This document shows positions 62,059-64,000 of a DNA stretch of 64,000 nt, piece by piece. The first letter of the stretch is position 1; the number at the start of each line of letters is the position of its first letter. A program made the position numbers and the translations under genes. Below the pieces are notes generated by a model, which was given only the letters and a program-made list of their open reading frames with translations, did not search any database and was not told the origin of the DNA. This DNA is from UBA7672 sp041398245 (GTDB lineage: Bacteria; Pseudomonadota; Alphaproteobacteria; Caulobacterales; Hyphomonadaceae): NCBI GenBank assembly GCA_041398245.1, contig JAWKVC010000010.1, positions 62,001-126,000 of the forward strand, written 5' to 3'.

Positions 62059-63552
62059 ATGGAACAGCACCCCACCACAATCCGCATTCGCCAGGCCATC
62101 ACCTTCGATGATGTCCTGCTTGAGCCCGGCCCGTCCGAGATCATTCCGGGCGAGGTCGACATCCGCTCGCGCCTCACCAGGGACATCGCCATCAACGTGC
62201 CGATCGTGTCCGCCGCCATGGACACCGTCACCGAGGCGGGGCTCGCCATCGCCATGGCCCAGTTCGGCGGCATGGGGGTCATTCACCGCAACCTCTCGCT
62301 TGAGGAACAGGCCGAGCAGGTGAAGCGGGTGAAGCGCTTCGAGAGCGGCATGGTAGTCAACCCGGTCACGGTCACGCCGGATGTCACACTCCGCCAGCTC
62401 AAGGTGCTGAAGGAACGCCTGAAGGTATCGGGCATACCTGTCGTCGAGCAGGGCCCGGAGGGCGTGCCGCAGAAACTGCTGGGGATCGTCACCAATCGCG
62501 ATGTCCGCTTCGCCGAGGACGACAACATGCCGGTCTCGGAACTGATGACCCGTAAGGTCGTCACCATCCGTCAGGGCGCGGATCAGGCCGAGGCCCGCCG
62601 CCTCCTGCACAAGCATCGCATTGAGCGCCTGATCGTCGTGGACGAGGATGGCCGCTGCGTGGGCCTGCTCACCGTGAAGGACATGGAAAAGAGCCAGGCC
62701 AACCCCAACGCCTGCAAGGACGAGCAGGGCCGCCTGCGTGTCGCCGCCGCCTCCACCGTTGGCGATGCTGGCTTCGAGCGTAGCCAGGCGCTGATCGACG
62801 CCGGCGTCGATGCGCTGGTGATCGACACCGCCCATGGCCATTCCCTTGCTGTGCTTCAGGCGGTCGAGCGAGTGAAGAAACTGTCGAACCGTGTCCAGGT
62901 CGTTGCGGGCAACGTCGCCACGCACGATGGCTGCAGGGCGCTGATCGACGCTGGCGCAGACGCGGTGAAGGTCGGCATTGGTCCCGGCTCCATCTGCACG
63001 ACGCGCATCGTGGCCGGCGTCGGCGTGCCGCAGCTGACAGCGATCGCGGATTGCGCCCGTGCGGCGCAGTCGACCAACACGCCGGTCATCGCTGATGGCG
63101 GGATCAAGTTCTCGGGTGACTTCGCCAAGGCGCTCGCCGCCGGCGCCTCCTCCGCCATGATGGGCTCGATGCTTGCCGGTACGGAAGAAGCGCCCGGCGA
63201 GGTGTTCCTCTACGAAGGCCGTCCCTACAAGGACTATCGCGGCATGGGCTCGCTCGGCGCCATGGGCCGCGGCTCGGCTGACCGCTACTTCCAGAAGGAC
63301 GTGCAAGCCCAGAAGCTGGTTCCGGAAGGCATTGAAGGCCAGGTGCCCTACAAGGGACCCGTCAGCCCCATCCTGCACCAGATGGCCGGCGGCCTGCGCG
63401 CGGCCATGGGCTATGTCGGCGCCAAGACCGTGGATGAACTCCACGCCAAGGCGAACTTCATCCAGATCACCGGCGCGGGCCTGCGCGAGAGCCACGTCCA
63501 CGATGTGAAGATGACCCGCGAAGCCCCGAACTATTCTCTACCGACCGGATAG
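62059..63552 (+). CDS. guaB: IMP dehydrogenase
   Basis: 497 residues from the ATG at 62059; the frame extends upstream but the family N-terminus (ITFDDVLLEPGPSEI) fits this start. Two CBS domains lie at about 95-215. The catalytic loop has Cys313 in GPGSICTTRI, followed by ADGGIKFSGD and the flap with YKDYRGMGSLGAM. It oxidises IMP to XMP with NAD, the committed step to GTP. It stands at the edge of a new transcription unit, divergent from the HAD gene. Confidence 0.97.
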   Translation: MEQHPTTIRIRQAITFDDVLLEPGPSEIIPGEVDIRSRLTRDIAINVPIVSAAMDTVTEAGLAIAMAQFGGMGVIHRNLSLEEQAEQVKRVKRFESGMVVNPVTVTPDVTLRQLKVLKERLKVSGIPVVEQGPEGVPQKLLGIVTNRDVRFAEDDNMPVSELMTRKVVTIRQGADQAEARRLLHKHRIERLIVVDEDGRCVGLLTVKDMEKSQANPNACKDEQGRLRVAAASTVGDAGFERSQALIDAGVDALVIDTAHGHSLAVLQAVERVKKLSNRVQVVAGNVATHDGCRALIDAGADAVKVGIGPGSICTTRIVAGVGVPQLTAIADCARAAQSTNTPVIADGGIKFSGDFAKALAAGASSAMMGSMLAGTEEAPGEVFLYEGRPYKDYRGMGSLGAMGRGSADRYFQKDVQAQKLVPEGIEGQVPYKGPVSPILHQMAGGLRAAMGYVGAKTVDELHAKANFIQITGAGLRESHVHDVKMTREAPNYSLPTG

Positions 63553-63587
63553 GCGACAAGCGGCATGGCGGGCGCTAAGAGGACGCC

Positions 63588-63920
63588 ATGAAAGACACCC
63601 TGTTCCTTCTGACCGAGCCGTTCCAGGACGGCGGTTTCGACTGGTACTGCAATGACTGCGCGACGCTGGAATACGTCATGCAGATCAATCCGCATTGGCT
63701 TGACCGGATCAAGGTCCACCGGGTCGCCTTCCCCCGGCCGCGTCAGCCCATCGTCGATCTTCTTGGCCCGGACTGGCAGGGCTGTCCCATGCTGGTGATG
63801 GACCGCGAACGCGCGCCGGGCGATGCGATCATTGTCGGCGACTACGCGATCCTGCAGGATGTGCGCGCCATCGGCCGCGCATTGACAAGCCGCCATGGCG
63901 GCGTGGGGCCGCATCCGTGA
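63588..63920 (+). CDS. DUF3088 domain-containing protein
   Basis: 110 residues matching DUF3088: DTLFLLTEPFQDGGFDWYCNDC (CxxC at Cys21/Cys24, thioredoxin-like), then PRPRQPIVDLLGPDWQGCPMLVM. The function is unknown; a redox role is inferred from the CxxC. Its stop is shared with the start of the next gene (GTGA). Confidence 0.88.
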   Translation: MKDTLFLLTEPFQDGGFDWYCNDCATLEYVMQINPHWLDRIKVHRVAFPRPRQPIVDLLGPDWQGCPMLVMDRERAPGDAIIVGDYAILQDVRAIGRALTSRHGGVGPHP

Positions 63921-64000
63921 TCGAACTGTCCGACATTCAACGCCAGCTTGTGCTTGCCATGCTCTCCCAGGCGGCGCTGACTTTCGTGGTCCTGCTGATG
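63917..64000 (+). CDS. N-terminal fragment of a membrane protein, 3' end outside the window
   Basis: A GTG overlapping the DUF3088 stop starts 28 visible codons. They read IELSDIQRQLVLAML then a hydrophobic helix (AALTFVVLLM). The start of a membrane segment and the coupling to DUF3088 suggest a small membrane protein such as a MAPEG-family member, but the fragment is too short to assign. Confidence 0.45.
   Translation, partial: MIELSDIQRQLVLAMLSQAALTFVVLLM

Noticed and set aside
61975..63501. 508-codon minus-strand ORF
   Set aside because: Antisense shadow of guaB; no family pattern.

Overview
The window is 64 kb of GC-rich DNA, dense with genes and mostly conserved chromosomal housekeeping. 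It looks like an alphaproteobacterium of the Caulobacterales/Hyphomonadales group, probably Hyphomonadaceae-like. Evidence for this is a divK-pleD pair, a bactofilin gene overlapping an M23 peptidase gene, an HspQ/UbiK/MidA/Lgt set in alphaproteobacterial order, TonB-dependent receptors, and many GTG/TTG starts and 4-nt start-stop overlaps. The genus is inference. I saw no insertion sequence, prophage, CRISPR array or rRNA. One tRNA gene, tRNA-Gly(TCC), is present.

Layout. 1-2981: tail of a helical-repeat-like protein, then a BlaI repressor and a BlaR1-type M56 metalloprotease carrying an unusual C-terminal LytM/M23 domain, with a BlaI-type operator in front. 2985-6838 (-): prs, then the lgt / MidA-like methyltransferase / pgeF operon. 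6940-9205 (+): ubiK, a YbjN protein, proC and a small membrane protein. 9210-11728 (-): MarR regulator, OmpR-type regulator and EnvZ-like kinase, divergent from ilvE. 12747-14231 (-): a LigD-like protein with phosphoesterase and polymerase domains but no ligase domain. 14338-18879 (-): a tightly packed operon of dinB, DUF1905, ridA, GDPD, FemAB-like acyltransferase and HIT.

19050-22708 (+): divK-pleD, DUF2093, an M23 lipoprotein, DUF1801 and a 31-residue membrane ORF. 22715-24544 (-): zur, DUF5990 and a double hot-dog thioesterase. 24694-27198 (+): a large orphan membrane protein and an HU gene preceded by helically phased A/T tracts. 27354-29665 (-): bactofilin/M23 morphogenesis pair and Bcp. 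29787-33191 (+): a YhdP/AsmA-type envelope protein. 33248-37136 (-): SRPBCC protein, hybrid kinase, tRNA-Gly, coiled-coil protein and family 5 uracil-DNA glycosylase. 37312-44241 (+): rpoZ-spoT, the pyrE-pdxJ-acpS-rnc-era operon and two small membrane proteins.

44254-51507 (-): a sulfotransferase-like protein and two paralogous TonB-dependent receptors whose 5' leaders share a hairpin. 51751-56598 (-): a photolyase / FAD oxidoreductase / DUF1365 / cyclopropane-fatty-acid-synthase-like operon behind a promoter resembling the singlet-oxygen sigma-E (ECF11) type. 56656-59244 (-): phhA, an orphan beta-propeller gene of lower GC, and hspQ. 59461-64000: ppx/gppA, rlmE, a HAD phosphatase (-), guaB, DUF3088 and the start of a membrane protein.

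The most unusual items are the M56-LytM fusion receptor, the ligase-less LigD, the shared receptor leader hairpin, the photolyase operon with its ECF-like promoter, and the phased A/T tracts before HU. Nothing here can be shown to be a wholly new system from sequence alone.
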